Positions 23,219-35,382 of a stretch of 64,000 nucleotides of DNA are shown here, in pieces. How positions within the stretch are numbered: the stretch's first letter is position 1; every line of letters starts with the position of its first letter. Below the pieces are notes generated by a model. The model worked only from the letters and a program-made list of their open reading frames with translations, was not told the DNA's origin and searched no databases. Source of the DNA: Panax quinquefolius (taxonomy: Eukaryota > Streptophyta > Magnoliopsida > Apiales > Araliaceae). The stretch is from the NCBI GenBank assembly GCA_020205615.1, contig CM035173.1, positions 29,852,293-29,916,292 on the forward strand, written 5' to 3'. A program made the position numbers and the translations under genes.

Positions 23219-24018
23219 GTAAGCCTATATTCTAAAATATATATATATAACATTTGGTGTGCATAACATTTATATATATCTTCACATATTCATTTGTATA
23301 TCATGTATCCTACTTGAAGAACTCCATGCCATAATTAAAAAATGAAACAAATGAACCAACAGCACATATATGACATAAATAAAATTCACTTGAACAAAGA
23401 AAAGAAGGTAAGTACTGTATCAAGTTAAAAAGTAAACAAGTCAAGGAATATGAGGAGAAAAGGAAATCAGGAACTACAAATTTTTAACCTTGGTAAGTAA
23501 GAAGAAACCACTTCTCGTAGTTAATATGATAGTAATTCCAATATAATGATGGCATCATAATAAAGCAGTAAAATAGCGGCTTACACTAACCTTAATTAGA
23601 CATTTTTTCGAAAGGTAAGTTTGATAACATAAAGTAAATGCTTTCGATCTCTTTCATCATCAATAGCAAGCAAATGAGATCATACTCTTGTAAAAGCAAG
23701 CTAGCAGCTAGTTTGTACTTCTGAAACCAACTAATTAATGCAGCATGTATTGTTTAATTCAAAGTATTTAAGCCTGTAGCCAATAATAGCATACCAGTTT
23801 ATTCATCACACCAAGTCACCAACAATCAGCTATATTTCTTTAACGTATGGGACTTCACAATGGGTAACTATCTCTAATTTTTAGAGCAAAAAATTAATTA
23901 AATTGATTGATAATTCTTCAATAAGATAACACATAAAGAGTTGTTAAAGATACTTGTTGTACAAAGAGGAGGCAAAAGATATTATTGACTTCCTAATAAA
24001 TTATAGTTACCATATACC

Positions 24019-24021
<3 letters not shown>

Positions 24022-24067
<46 letters not shown>
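24022..24067. repeat. (TA)n microsatellite
   Basis: Uninterrupted TA repeat of about 45 bp in FAO intron 2, 40 bp from the MITE. Confidence 0.9.
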
Positions 24068-24068
<1 letters not shown>

Positions 24069-24106
24069 GGTCCGAATCATAAACTTACTTATTACTAACA
24101 TACCAG

Positions 24107-24251
24107 ATACCCCCTTTAGCGACGGACCCGGTCGACGGTTGGTCAAAATCATTTCTCACAGTTCAAATTGGTCGCTAAAAAAGTTAAGACAAAGGTTCTA
24201 TATATAGCGACGGACCGAACTGTCACTACTCTCCGTCGCTAAAGAGGGTAT
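24107..24251. mobile_element. MITE with TTTAGCGACGGA terminal inverted repeats
   Basis: 145 bp. The left end ATACCCCCTTTAGCGACGGA and the complement of the right end (TCCGTCGCTAAAGAGGGTAT) match at 19 of 20 positions. Inner copies of GGTCGCTA and AGCGACGGACC are present. AGCGACGGA-type motifs are common in plant CACTA-type elements, so a CACTA-derived MITE is likely. Flanks contain ATATGTTATATGTTA-like DNA; the target duplication is unclear. Confidence 0.65.
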
Positions 24252-24296
24252 ATGTTATATGTTAGATAAGGGGTAAAACTAATATCCAGACTCTTG

Positions 24297-27044
24297 TGTG
24301 ACGCCCCCAAAATAGGTATACACAACACCATTCGAAATCGCCAAATACATGTAGATGTGAAAACAAACTACAACTTCAATAATACAAATGTCTTGTGAAA
24401 TACTGACAATATATATCGTGAGTTTAAATATAATATTGTCTTCTGGACAATATCCACACGCAAATAAATCCCCATCATAATTATTGATACATTATTTTAC
24501 AAAATGGTGAGGACTACTAAACAACTCTCTCTAGAACCTTCATTCCATACCCCGACTAAGTACTTGCGCTACATTCTCGCCTCCCGAGAAGAAGAAGAAT
24601 GGAACAACAAGGAAAAGGGTGAGCTCAATCTAGCCCAAGAAAGAATATTATGACTAAGATAATATACAACAAATTATCGTTAGTCTCCAATAGGGAAAAA
24701 TCGATAGAATCAATAGGCAACAAGTTTCGGATCAATATTCGCGGCCGAAATAATAATTCATAGAAGAGTTACGTAGAGAATGAAATCTACTATAATCTAT
24801 GAATTTAACGGTCCATCATCAATATTTTATCCTCCTGTAACATCAATCAATATTCATCTCAAATCAAATATTCATCTTTGCACTACGTGCCAAAGATATT
24901 CATCAATCGGTCGTGTTCATCTCAACACTGCTCATCTTTGCACTAAAGGCCAAAGATATTCATCGATCGGTCATGTTCATTTAAACACCGCTTCATCTTT
25001 GCACTACTGTGCCAAAGATATTCTTCAGAAATCATTCATCTTTGCACTACTACAAAGCCAAAGATATTCAATAATATCATCATTTAAGACCGAGGATGAT
25101 GAAAAATATTTTTAAAGAACGAATCCAAATTGAAACAAAATGACAAGGATTAAGGATTAAGGATTCGTACTTGGTTTTATCCACGTCCAAAAATACCTCA
25201 AAAATAATCATAGTGGTGTAAAATTCAAGAATGATCAAAACATGGATCTGATCAAAGCTAGTATCCGAATAGATATTTTGGACGAAAAGAAGAAATTTTA
25301 TTTTCAGATGAATAGTCTTGATATCGTGAATAGTCTTAGTATCGTGAATAAGGCCGAAGATCGTGAATAGTAACTCACACCAAAAGATAGAAATTCCACA
25401 AAAAACATTTTCACGCTTCATGAATAGTACTCGTGAATAAGAACTCGTGAATAGTAACTCATGAATAGTAACTTTCGTGAATAGTAACTCATGAATAGTA
25501 ACCCCAGACATGAAAAAGTTTCAAATTTGATAAAACTTCGGATCAATATTTCAAAGATAATGATATTGAAGAAATAATATCATTACGAAAAAATAATATC
25601 CCTTACCTCAAAGAATCGATGACTTCGGAAGGAAAGCTCAAGTGATCTTGAATGAAACTTGTCTCTGACAATAATTCTCAAAGTATCTAAATACTCACAA
25701 AATACTTCAATAATATAGAGAGAAAGAGAAAACTTTGTTTACGGTGTGATTTTCAATTCTAACTTAGCCTTCTCTATTTATAGGAAAATGTTAGCCGTAC
25801 CAAAGCAGACTTGACCTGCTACTTGATGGCTTTACTCGCTACTATTGCCACCCACCACATTTGAAATAAAATTCAGCACATTTCTTCACCAACCACAAGT
25901 GGGGCCCACTCAATTCTAGAATTTTCCACCAAAATCAATTATAAACCTAATTTACAATCCGACACCTCTTAAAATTCACAACAAATCATTCGTGCATTTT
26001 TAACGGTTCAAAATTTGTGGACATATACTCAACTTATGTATGTATAACATACCCAAAAATTACCACAATCCAACGGTTTGGATTAAAAATTATAACCCCA
26101 TAATATATCTCAAAACCCCCGATTTGATTTTTAACACCTCCAATCCGATAAAATCTTATAAAATACCTCAACATTAATTCCTTCATTAATAACCACATAA
26201 ATAAATCCATCATTTATATTCATATAAAATAAATATTTCCTTATCATATGAATCAATAATTAATTATTCACAAATAATATTACGAATCACATTTATGACC
26301 CAGTCGCTCCTCAGAAAGAGGGGGGCTTTCCAATAAGGATCTCTCTCATCTTGGCAAGCAATTAGGTGACCAAACCTCTCCTTAGATGTAACTTTCTAGA
26401 CATTGCCAATAATGTTATCTAATAATATTATTCAAATAATATGAATTATTGATCCGATAATGGGAAATACTTGCGATGACAATTATTGAAACAATAATAA
26501 TATAAAATATCAACGCAACAATTATTGAATCAATAAAATAAAATATTGAGCGGAATTACCGTGGAAAATTATTGAGTAGTGCCTTTTACGTAAGGATCAA
26601 TAATTCAACAATCATCATGCAATACCGCAAAATATACTCTTGTGCAACCACGCCAGACATCGTATTTTAACCACCGGTATTCCAATGATCTTAATTCAGA
26701 ATAACCACGCCATGGTTATTTATAACCACCCAAACTTTGTCGTTTTCCTCATCCAATCGCTTTCGTTATGGGGCCCACACATGGTCATTTACCATTTAAT
26801 ACGAATATTCCCCACAAAGATTTAATATTCCACGACCAAACGAATATTCCCAGACAAAGATCTTAATATTCCACGACCAAACGAATATTCCCCGAAAAAA
26901 TGAATATTTTATAACCACTTGCTTATTTTGAAATATTTGCGTATTTAACCCTTAACTATCCATATTAATCAAATCAACCCTTACTATTTCAAAATAATAA
27001 ATAAAGGAAATTCCTTTTTATTAAAAAAATTTCGGGGTCTTACA
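24297..27044 (-). mobile_element. Solo LTR F of the long-LTR gypsy family (2748 bp)
   Basis: Full LTR (TGTGACGCCCCC ... GGGGTCTTACA) with no internal region on either side. Flanks TCTTG (left) and CCTTG (right) agree at 4 of 5 bases, an imperfect target duplication. It therefore arose by recombination between the two LTRs of one insertion. About 25775-26180 differs from A and D: after TATTTATAGGAAAATG the U3 side carries a distinct stretch with ACCAACCACAAGTGGGGCCC, so F belongs to a diverged subfamily. Both tandem arrays are present. Confidence 0.85.
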
Positions 27045-27047
27045 CCT

Positions 27048-27080
<33 letters not shown>

Positions 27081-27430
27081 AACACATACATATACATAGA
27101 AATAGACTTATCACTACTGACAAGGTGGGATAAATGTTTTTTTGATCATTCTACTTTAGGTCAATTTATAAATGAGTCACTAAACTTTTTTTTTACAGTC
27201 AACTCTCCGAACTTTTGTTTTCTAACAAACCGTTACAAAAGTTAATTGACTAACAAATTAATGATGTGGCAATGGTGACATGCAACTAATTTCTGATGTG
27301 ACAATTCTTAAATGAAAATGAAGGAAATATAGGAGTTGATAGTATAAAAATTAAAATAAATAATGAAATTTAGGAAAAAATAAAAAATTGTCTTAAAAAA
27401 AAGTGAAGAAAAAGAGAAAAATATTATTAC

Positions 27431-27469
<39 letters not shown>

Positions 27470-28111
27470 GATAACTATAAGATAGATTGTGGTGTCCGAC
27501 ATTGATTCAGAGGAGAAAATGGTAGGTGTATTATGAGTTTCCTATAAATAGTTAGTTGTTATGGAGGGTAATTTTACTTTATTGAAAATAATTTATTTCT
27601 ATTTAAACTGTTTAATTTCCTTCCTTTTTCACAGAGGAAGTGAAGATATTACGAGGCTGAGCTGGTAATAGTGACAAGGCAGTATCTTCAAAATAAAGGG
27701 GGGGGGGCATGTTTTGATTGATCAACTTTTTTAGAGCCAACATCTTCAAAATTTTGACCAAATTTGACATAGTTATGGATTTTTCTCACAGAATATGGAA
27801 CGTATAATTCTTGCAATCAGTTGCAAATCTTTAAGACTTTACTTTACTCAACAAGTTTTGATTGGAGAGGAAAGAAGAGAAAGTTTAGGTAAGAAGATCA
27901 GAAAAGAAGGGCAGAAAAAGAAGGTAAGAAAAATGAAAGTATTTTTTTTCTCTAATAATATTGGGATTTAAGAGACAAGGTGATATTGATTTATTGCTTG
28001 TTGATGTAACTTGAGAGTAAAATGATGGAAAGGAGACTTGTTAGTGTGTTAGTATTTACTGATACAAGATACACCTGCAAAGAAAATAAGGGAAGGAAAT
28101 AGGAGGATAAC
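27045..28111 (+). other. Native FAO intron 2 segment with microsatellites
   Basis: Between solo LTR F and element C. It has a TA repeat (27051-27078) and an ATT repeat (27430-27469), and a G run near 27700. The minus frame 27308-27502 is the translated ATT repeat (poly-Ile), not a gene. The last 5 bp (ATAAC) are the left target duplication of element C. Confidence 0.7.
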
Positions 28112-28938
28112 TGATACAATCCTGATCAGCAAGTTATTCACATGTAGCTAGTATTATGTGGGTCTTTATAACTTTACATAATCAGATTACATGCAAAGAA
28201 AGAAGCAAGTTTCACGCGGCAAAAGATCCTAACGTGGCAAGGATTTTGGGATTTTAGGAAAAAGATTTTGTTTCCTAAAATATTAGGCATATTCTATCGG
28301 CTAAATTTTGAGGGATTTATTTTCCGAGATACTTATCAAATTCTATTATAATTAGGATTTCTTTCCGGTTTAGATTTACATTCTAAATAAGGTTTCTATT
28401 GTTTTATAGAAATAGGAATTTCTTTTCCAAATTGATTTCTACTTAGAAATTGTGGTTATGGTTTGTAATTCCTATTAGGATTAGAATAATTTGTTCTATT
28501 GTTATTAGGATTTGGATTGTTTTGAGTAGTATAAATAGAGGTCTAAGTTAATGTAATCAAATACAATTATCATTATTCATTATTCAATATATTTGTGAGG
28601 TTATTCTCTACTTTTGGTTCTTTGAAGAATTCTAAGTATTTTTCTTAGTTATTTCTTTGAGATTCAATTTGACTTATCATACAACAATTCATAGTTGTGT
28701 GTGGCGTCTTCACCGCATCAATCGCCGATTGTACTCGAGATTACCGCTTCAATATAAGCGAGGGTCAAGGTGTCGTTGGTGTCCATTCAACGCAGAAATT
28801 CAACGCGAGCAATTGTATCAAGATTACCGCTCACATATAGGCGAGGGGTTAAGGTGTTGCAAGCAATTCACCCAACAACTGTGCTAGAAACGATCGGGGC
28901 GACGACCACCTCACGCAAGCGTGCCGTGGAGTCTATCA
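28112..28938 (+). repeat. 5' LTR of element C (827 bp)
   Basis: TG...CA termini. TATAAATAG at 28530-28538 is the likely promoter. Near the 3' end a segment with ACCGCTTCAATATAAGCG repeats as ACCGCTCACATATAGGCG, each able to form a short stem. Same length as the 3' LTR, with a few clustered differences. Confidence 0.92.
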
Positions 28939-28940
28939 TT

Positions 28941-28952
28941 TGGTATCAGAGC
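28941..28952 (+). other. Primer-binding site of element C (tRNA-Met)
   Basis: TGGTATCAGAGC lies 2 bp inside the 5' LTR, the standard complement to the 3' end of plant initiator tRNA-Met. Confidence 0.85.
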
Positions 28953-28976
28953 TAAGCCTTTCTAGCAAGTTACTTA

Positions 28977-31817
28977 TGTGACGCCCCCAAAATAGGTATA
29001 CACAACACCCATTCTGAGTCGCCAAATACATGGTACAAAAAGCAAACTACAACTTCAATAATACAAATATCGTGTGAAATACGACAATATATACTGTGAG
29101 TTTAAATATAATATTGTCTTCTAGACAATATCCACATGCAAATAAATCCCCATCATAATTATTGATTCATTATTTTACAAAAATGGTGAGGACTACTAAA
29201 CAACTCTCTCTAGAACCTTCATTCCATACCTCGACTAAGACTCGCTACATTCTCGCCTCCGAGAAGAAAAATGGAACAACAAGGAAAAGGGTGAGCTCAA
29301 CTAGCTCAAGAAAGAATATTATGACTAAGATAATATACAACAAATTATCGTTAGTCTTCAACAGGAAAAATCTGATGAATACAATAGACAACAAGTTTCG
29401 GATCAATATTCGCAATGAAATAATAATTCATAGAAGAGTTACGTAGAGAATGAAATCTACTATAATCTATGAATTTAATAAATCCATCATCAATATTTTA
29501 TCCTCGTAACATTAATCAATATACATCCGAATCAAATATTCATCTTTGCACCACAGCCAAAGATATTCATCATTAGTCATGTTCATTTAAACACTGCTCA
29601 TCTTTGCACTCTGAGCCAAAAGATATTAATCAATCCAGTCATGTTCATCTCAACACTGCTCATCTTTGCACTACTGTGCCAAAGATATTCTTCAGAAATC
29701 ATTCATCTTTGCACTACAGCCAAAGATATTCAATAATATCATCATTTAAGACCGAGGATGATGAAAAATATTTTTAAAGAAACGAATCCAAAGTGAAACA
29801 AAATGACAAGGATTAAGGATTAAGGATTCAGTACTTGGTTTTATCCACGCCCAAAAATACCTCAAAAATAATCATAGTGGTGTAAAATTCAAGAATGATC
29901 AAAACATGGATACAATCGAGTTAGTATCCGTAATAGATGTTTTGACGAAAAGAAGAAATTTTATTTTTCTATTGAATAAGATCAGATATCGTGAATAGTC
30001 TTAGATATCGTGAATAAGAACTCAAACACCAAAAGATAGAAATTCCACAAAAACATCTTCACGCTTATGAATAGTACTCGTGAATAGTAACTCGTGAATA
30101 AGAACTCGCTGAATAAGAACTCGTGAATAGTAACTCATGAATAAGAACCCATGAATAGTAACCCCATACATGAAAAAGTTCCAAATTTGATAAAACTTCA
30201 GATCAACATTTCAATTATAATGATATTGAAGAAATAATATCATTACGAAAAAATAATATCCCTTACCTCGAAAGATCAAGATTTCTAAATGAAACAGGAT
30301 ATATAAAGCTATGACTTGGACTTGCACCGTATAGCAATACTCAAAGTATACTCAAAATACTCACAAGAATACGCTCGATAATATAGAGAGAGAAAACTTC
30401 GCCTTTACGGTGTGATTTTTCAATTCTAACCTAAGCACCCTATTTATAGGAAATTGCTTAAAACCCAAAGCCAGAAAATTTAATATAATATTAATATATT
30501 TAATAAATTCTCTACGCCCATCTAGACAATCTGATCTCAGCCATCAAGCACATGTTAAAGATGGCCAACAACATTTGAAAAACGTTTTTCTTAAAAAACA
30601 TAATTAAAACTTCCAAAAATTAATTATTTCGGAGCTTCGGAACTTAAATAATTCATAATAAATAGCTCTTTTATCAGAAAAATTCGAAACTCGCGACTTT
30701 CCATAGGAAATTCCATTATCTACAACTTTGCAGAAGAAAGTTTTTCCAAATTCCAAATGTAAAATTGACCAAATCCTCAAACGAAGGCGATTTTGAAAGC
30801 TATAATCAAATTTCAGTCAAGAAATGGGGTCCACCGACATGTTTAACATGTTTTAAACATTTATTGCAACAAAAATACTCTTCCTCCTCGTATACTCATA
30901 TATCCCACATTCGTTGTAAAAATATCACCGTTAATATATTATTAAAATAATATATTTAAATGAATTATTTTATCAGAAAAAAGATAAAATATTAATTTTC
31001 AACAATTGTCATTTTAAAAATTTTCTCCATCTATATCCACATAAAATCAATATTTTCCTCATCATATAAATCAATAATTAATTATTCACAAATAATATTA
31101 CAGAATCACAATATTGACAACCAGTGCGGTTCCCTGGAAGAGGGGGCTTTCTAATAAGAATTTCTTCTTCTCTGGCCGCAATTAATTAGGTGACCAAACC
31201 TCTCCTTAGACAGAACTTTCTAGACATTGCCAATAATGTTATCTAATAATATTATTCAGATAATATGAATTATTGCTTTGATAATGAAAAATACTGTGTA
31301 ATGACAATTATTGAAACAACAGCAATATAAAATATCAACGCAAAGAATTATTAACTCAATAAAATAAAATACTTTGAGCAGAATTATCGTAACCATTATT
31401 GAGTAGTGCCTTCTTACGTAAGAATCAATAATTGGTGCAATACCTGCAGGTATCGCTTTACAACGCGTATTAGTGTGTTTTAACCACCAACGGGTATTCC
31501 AACAAAGATAATTGTAAATAACTACGCCTGTTATTTAAAAACAACTTATATTTGTCGTTTTCTTCATCCAATCACTTTCCGTTATGGGGCCCACACACAT
31601 GGTCAAGGCTGCGTCATTTAATATTCCCGACAATCATTTAATATTCCACGACCAAACGAATATTCCCCGACGATAATGAATATTTTATAACCACTTGCTT
31701 AATTTGAAATATTTGCATATTTAACCCTTAACTATCCACATTAATCAAATCAACCCTTACTATTTCAAAATAATAAATAAAGGAAATTCCTTTTTATTTA
31801 AAAATTTCGGTCTTACA
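28977..31817 (-). repeat. 3' LTR of element D (2841 bp)
   Basis: TGTGACGCCCCC...GGTCTTACA on the plus strand, followed by the complement of the polypurine tract (31819-31831). Both internal arrays are present (about 29540-29730 and 29985-30170). Confidence 0.9.
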
Positions 31818-31829
31818 ACCTCCCTCCTT

Positions 31830-33640
31830 ATGAAATTTCGTCCTCGAAATTGACGTGACGATACTGTGTTTTTGAAAAGGTGAGGATACCTCCCTTTCAT
31901 TTCCGCTTTCCAATTCCTGTGTCATTTCCTCTATAGCATGATTCCTCCACAAAACTTTAACTTGTGGTATAACCTTTCTTGGCGTAGGACATGCTCCTTC
32001 CTATCCAAAATCTTGACAGTACTTCCTCATACGTTAAGTCTTGGCTATCTCGTCCTGGGTTAACTCTATAACGTGGTTCGGGTCTTTCACATATTTACTG
32101 AAATGCTGAGATATGTGAAACACATTATGAACACGAGACATACTTTGAGGTAACGCAAGTCTATAGGCTACATTTCCTACTCGGTCAAGAATTTGAAATG
32201 GACCGATAAATCGTGGATCGAGCTTTCCTCTCTTCCCAAATCTTGTAACTCCTTCCATGGAGCAACTCGCAACAATACATGATCCCTACATTAAATTCCA
32301 CGTCCTTTCGAGGAAGATCCGCATAACTCTTTTGTCGATCTTGTGCCGCTTTGTATACGTTGTCGAATCATTTGGATCTTTTCGGTGAGTCATACGTCTT
32401 AACTTTCGGGTCCAAACAATGTTGCTTCACCCACCTCATCCCAACATATTGAGAACGACATTTTCGTCCCATATAATGCTTCAATGGAACCATGCCTATA
32501 TTTGTTTAATAACTATTGTTGTATGAGAATTCCACCAATGGCAAGTACTTATCCCAACTTCCTTTGAAATCTAGGACACGAGTTTTAATATATCTTCAAG
32601 AGTTTGAGTAGTCCTTTACGATTGCCCATCCGTTTGAGGATGGTATACCAAATCAATCGTAAATTGCGTGCCCATAACTTTTTACAAACTAACCCAAAAT
32701 CATGAAGTGAATCTTGCGTCACGATCTAAAACTATGGATACCGGCATGCCATGCAATCTCACAATCTCATTTACGTATATATACGAGAAAGACGTTCGAG
32801 GAATAAGTTTCTCGACGGTAGTAAAAATGAGTGAGACTTGGTTAATCTATCAACAATAACCCAAATCGCATCTATGCCTTGAGAAACCTTGGGAAGATTA
32901 GTAATGAAATTCAGGGTAATGTGTTCCCACTTCCATTCCGGAATCTCAAGTGGTTGCAACGGACCCTTAGGTACAAAATGCTCCGCCTTTACACGTTGGC
33001 AAGTTAAACACATCGAGATAAACTTTGCAATCTCTCTCTTCATATTGTTCCACCAAAATGTATGTCAAGATCACGATACATTTTAGTACTTCCAGGATGG
33101 ATTGCAAATGGCGTATTGTGTGCCTCCATCATAATCTTGTACTTCAAATCGTAGTCGTTAGGAACACAAAGTCTAGAGAGTGGACTCAAGTATTCCTTCT
33201 TCATCAATTCTTGCTTCCTAATAGCTCCTTCTTGTACTTTCTTCTTCATACGCATCAACTCCGGCCTGCGGCTTGCTTGAGCAACCTTAACTTTTTCTAT
33301 TAAAGTTGGCTCTACGCGTATACTTGACATCATCGCACTCGCTCCCAAGATATAATCTTCTACTCATCGCGCGTCGCCTACCACGCTCGCTTTTCCAGGA
33401 TGGCATGATCGTAACATGTGCTTTGAAATGAGTCCCTCTTGAGTTCTTCAAGCTCTTCCCACATTCCTTGCTCCATTCGAATTTTGTATCTCTACGAGTC
33501 ACCGTTAATGGAATAGCGATTCGAGAATATCCTTCAATGAATCTCCGATAATAACCAACTAAGCCTAGAAAGCTACGTATTTCGATTCGACTTAGGTTGC
33601 TCTCAACCGTGACTCATATCCCAATCTTGGATAAGACGTC
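31830..33640 (-). pseudogene. Element D integrase and RNase H remnant
   Basis: High to low coordinates: RNase H-side piece [10 protein letters not shown] (about 33500-33450), the LTCQRVKAEHFVPKGPLQP integrase zinc region with [21 protein letters not shown] and [12 protein letters not shown] (32771-33043), then [20 protein letters not shown] with [10 protein letters not shown] (32034-32258). The integrase core between about 32760 and 32260 is broken by frameshifts. Confidence 0.82.
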
Positions 33641-33699
33641 ACAATGACACCTATCGATTTACTATCGCATCGAATATGACGTCCCCTACAGAGAGTCGG

Positions 33700-34400
33700 C
33701 TTGTGAATTCCACAAAGGAAGTCACAAGATAAAGGCTCAGTACCAAATTCTATAGTTGAATTTTAACTCCTCGAAGTTCAATAGGAGCCATTCGATATGA
33801 GATTTTAGAAATGAGTTTTGTACTGGGGTTCAAAGTCGATACAAAATTTAATATCGAAGCTTTGGGAGTAAGCCAAGAAATTCTTCAGAAATACGTCGGA
33901 AAAATCAATAACAACAGAATATTATTCAAATCGGCGTGTCTTTATTCAAATCCATAACATGGACTAAGAAAACTTGACATCCGTAATAAACGAATGACTT
34001 CATGGCTTGATATGAAAATGTTTGACTACAATGGTTTGATTGCTTGAATTCAATAACGTTTTGCTTAGGAATATGAAAACTAACAACCTTAAAAAGCAAT
34101 CAATTTGGCATGATGAGTAGTTAACCTTAAAATCACATCAAAAGCAAATATCTCTATAGAAATAAGGTTAACGGTAATGTGATAGTGCCAACTTGAATCA
34201 AGCAAGATTTTTAAACAACGGATGTAATGAAAGTTTCTCCTAACTGATTCTCCATAAATAGGTCAAAGTCTAATTTCTCCGTAGTCAAGTTCAAACGCTG
34301 AGCGCAAGCAAGAGAGAAAAAGAATGGGTAGAAATTGATCTAGTAAGGTATATACTTCGCAAGAATTTATAATTAACTAACCCGTGCTAACTTTGTTCGT
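33700..34400 (-). pseudogene. Element D protease / RT-leader remnant
   Basis: The post-protease motif (TTHHAKLI-like, about 34110-34090) and the MAPIELR equivalent (about 33790-33775) are present. Only about 225 bp follow before the RNase H-side WLLSEIR motif, and the sequence bridging them is nearly identical to that of element A at 8260-8460. Confidence 0.72.
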
Positions 34401-35180
34401 GTTCCTCAGATTTTTGACCGGCCACGACAAACGCCTTCCAAGAACCGTTGACTTTGACTTTTCTCGGACATCCTTTTGAGTCACCATTCACGCTGGATCG
34501 GGTTTCGATATCGTATAATCTCGAGCGATATGTCCTTCTTTTCCACAATTATAGCATACCTTGAAGGCTTTGAACAGTTTGACCTTATATGTCCCTCCTC
34601 CCACATCTCGTAGCATCTAACCGGGCGATTGTTCTCTTCCCTAGAATTTGTTGATGGTGTCGATGTTGTCGCCGACGCCTTCCCGTCATCGTTAAATCTT
34701 CTCTTTTAGATTGGACATCTCTTTCCATAATATCAACGCGTCGTGCGACTTTTACCCATGCATCACTCATTCTCACTGTTCGCTTATTTCTTCTTTCACC
34801 AGATTCCAAATTTTATCATCTTATACTCGCCAAAGAGTGCTTCGCTCAAGCATCACGATCGGGTAACACAAGCTTGAATCGTTAAGGCCCTTTTGCTCCA
34901 CGATTTTTCGCAATTCTTTAGCTTTGCTCTTCTAACTCATGAATACGATTTTGCAATTCTATATTTCGATCATAAAATACCTCTAATAAACTCTCTTGGT
35001 ACCTCTTCTTCCTCTTCTTCCTCACTCTCACCATTACCTCTGCGATTATCTCGTGCAACTATCAATTCTTCACTCACCACATGGATATCTCTAATTCCTT
35101 CTTCGCTTTGACATCACATTATCCTCGGTTGGCGATTAGAGGTGTCTCCACGATCTCATTCACTCCATTGTTAACGCTTC
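34400..35180 (-). pseudogene. Element D gag remnant
   Basis: A zinc-knuckle equivalent lies near 34520-34565 (CYN.GKEGHIA in minus orientation). Upstream sequence, partly in frame at 34585-34809, is Arg-rich. The capsid region differs in order and length from A, so this gag is more decayed or recombinant. Confidence 0.55.
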
Positions 35181-35361
35181 TCAAAAATGACCATTCTAAA
35201 AAAACTATCATAAAACAAGGGTTAATTAAATAAATTAACAAATCACATAATACCCTATAATATAACCAACCAACAAATAAGCTTAGGTAGGACACACTAG
35301 CGAAGGATTTACTCGTCTCTCCCCTCCTAGTTCTATTCCCCGATCTCCGCCAGAGATCATA

Positions 35362-35382
35362 TCCCTAAGCTATGATACCAAC
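35362..35382 (-). other. Primer-binding site of element D
   Basis: Minus strand reads GTTGGTATCATAGCTTAGG next to the 5' LTR: TGGTATCA matches initiator tRNA-Met, with a T for G two bases later. Confidence 0.7.

Noticed and set aside
25080..25511. 143-codon minus frame in solo LTR F and similar frames at 11386-11679 and 54078-54455
   Set aside because: They translate the LTR tandem arrays (repeated VTIHELLF-like peptides); frames differ between copies.
27308..27502. Hydrophobic poly-Ile minus frame
   Set aside because: Translation of an ATT microsatellite; the same applies to 49013-49222.
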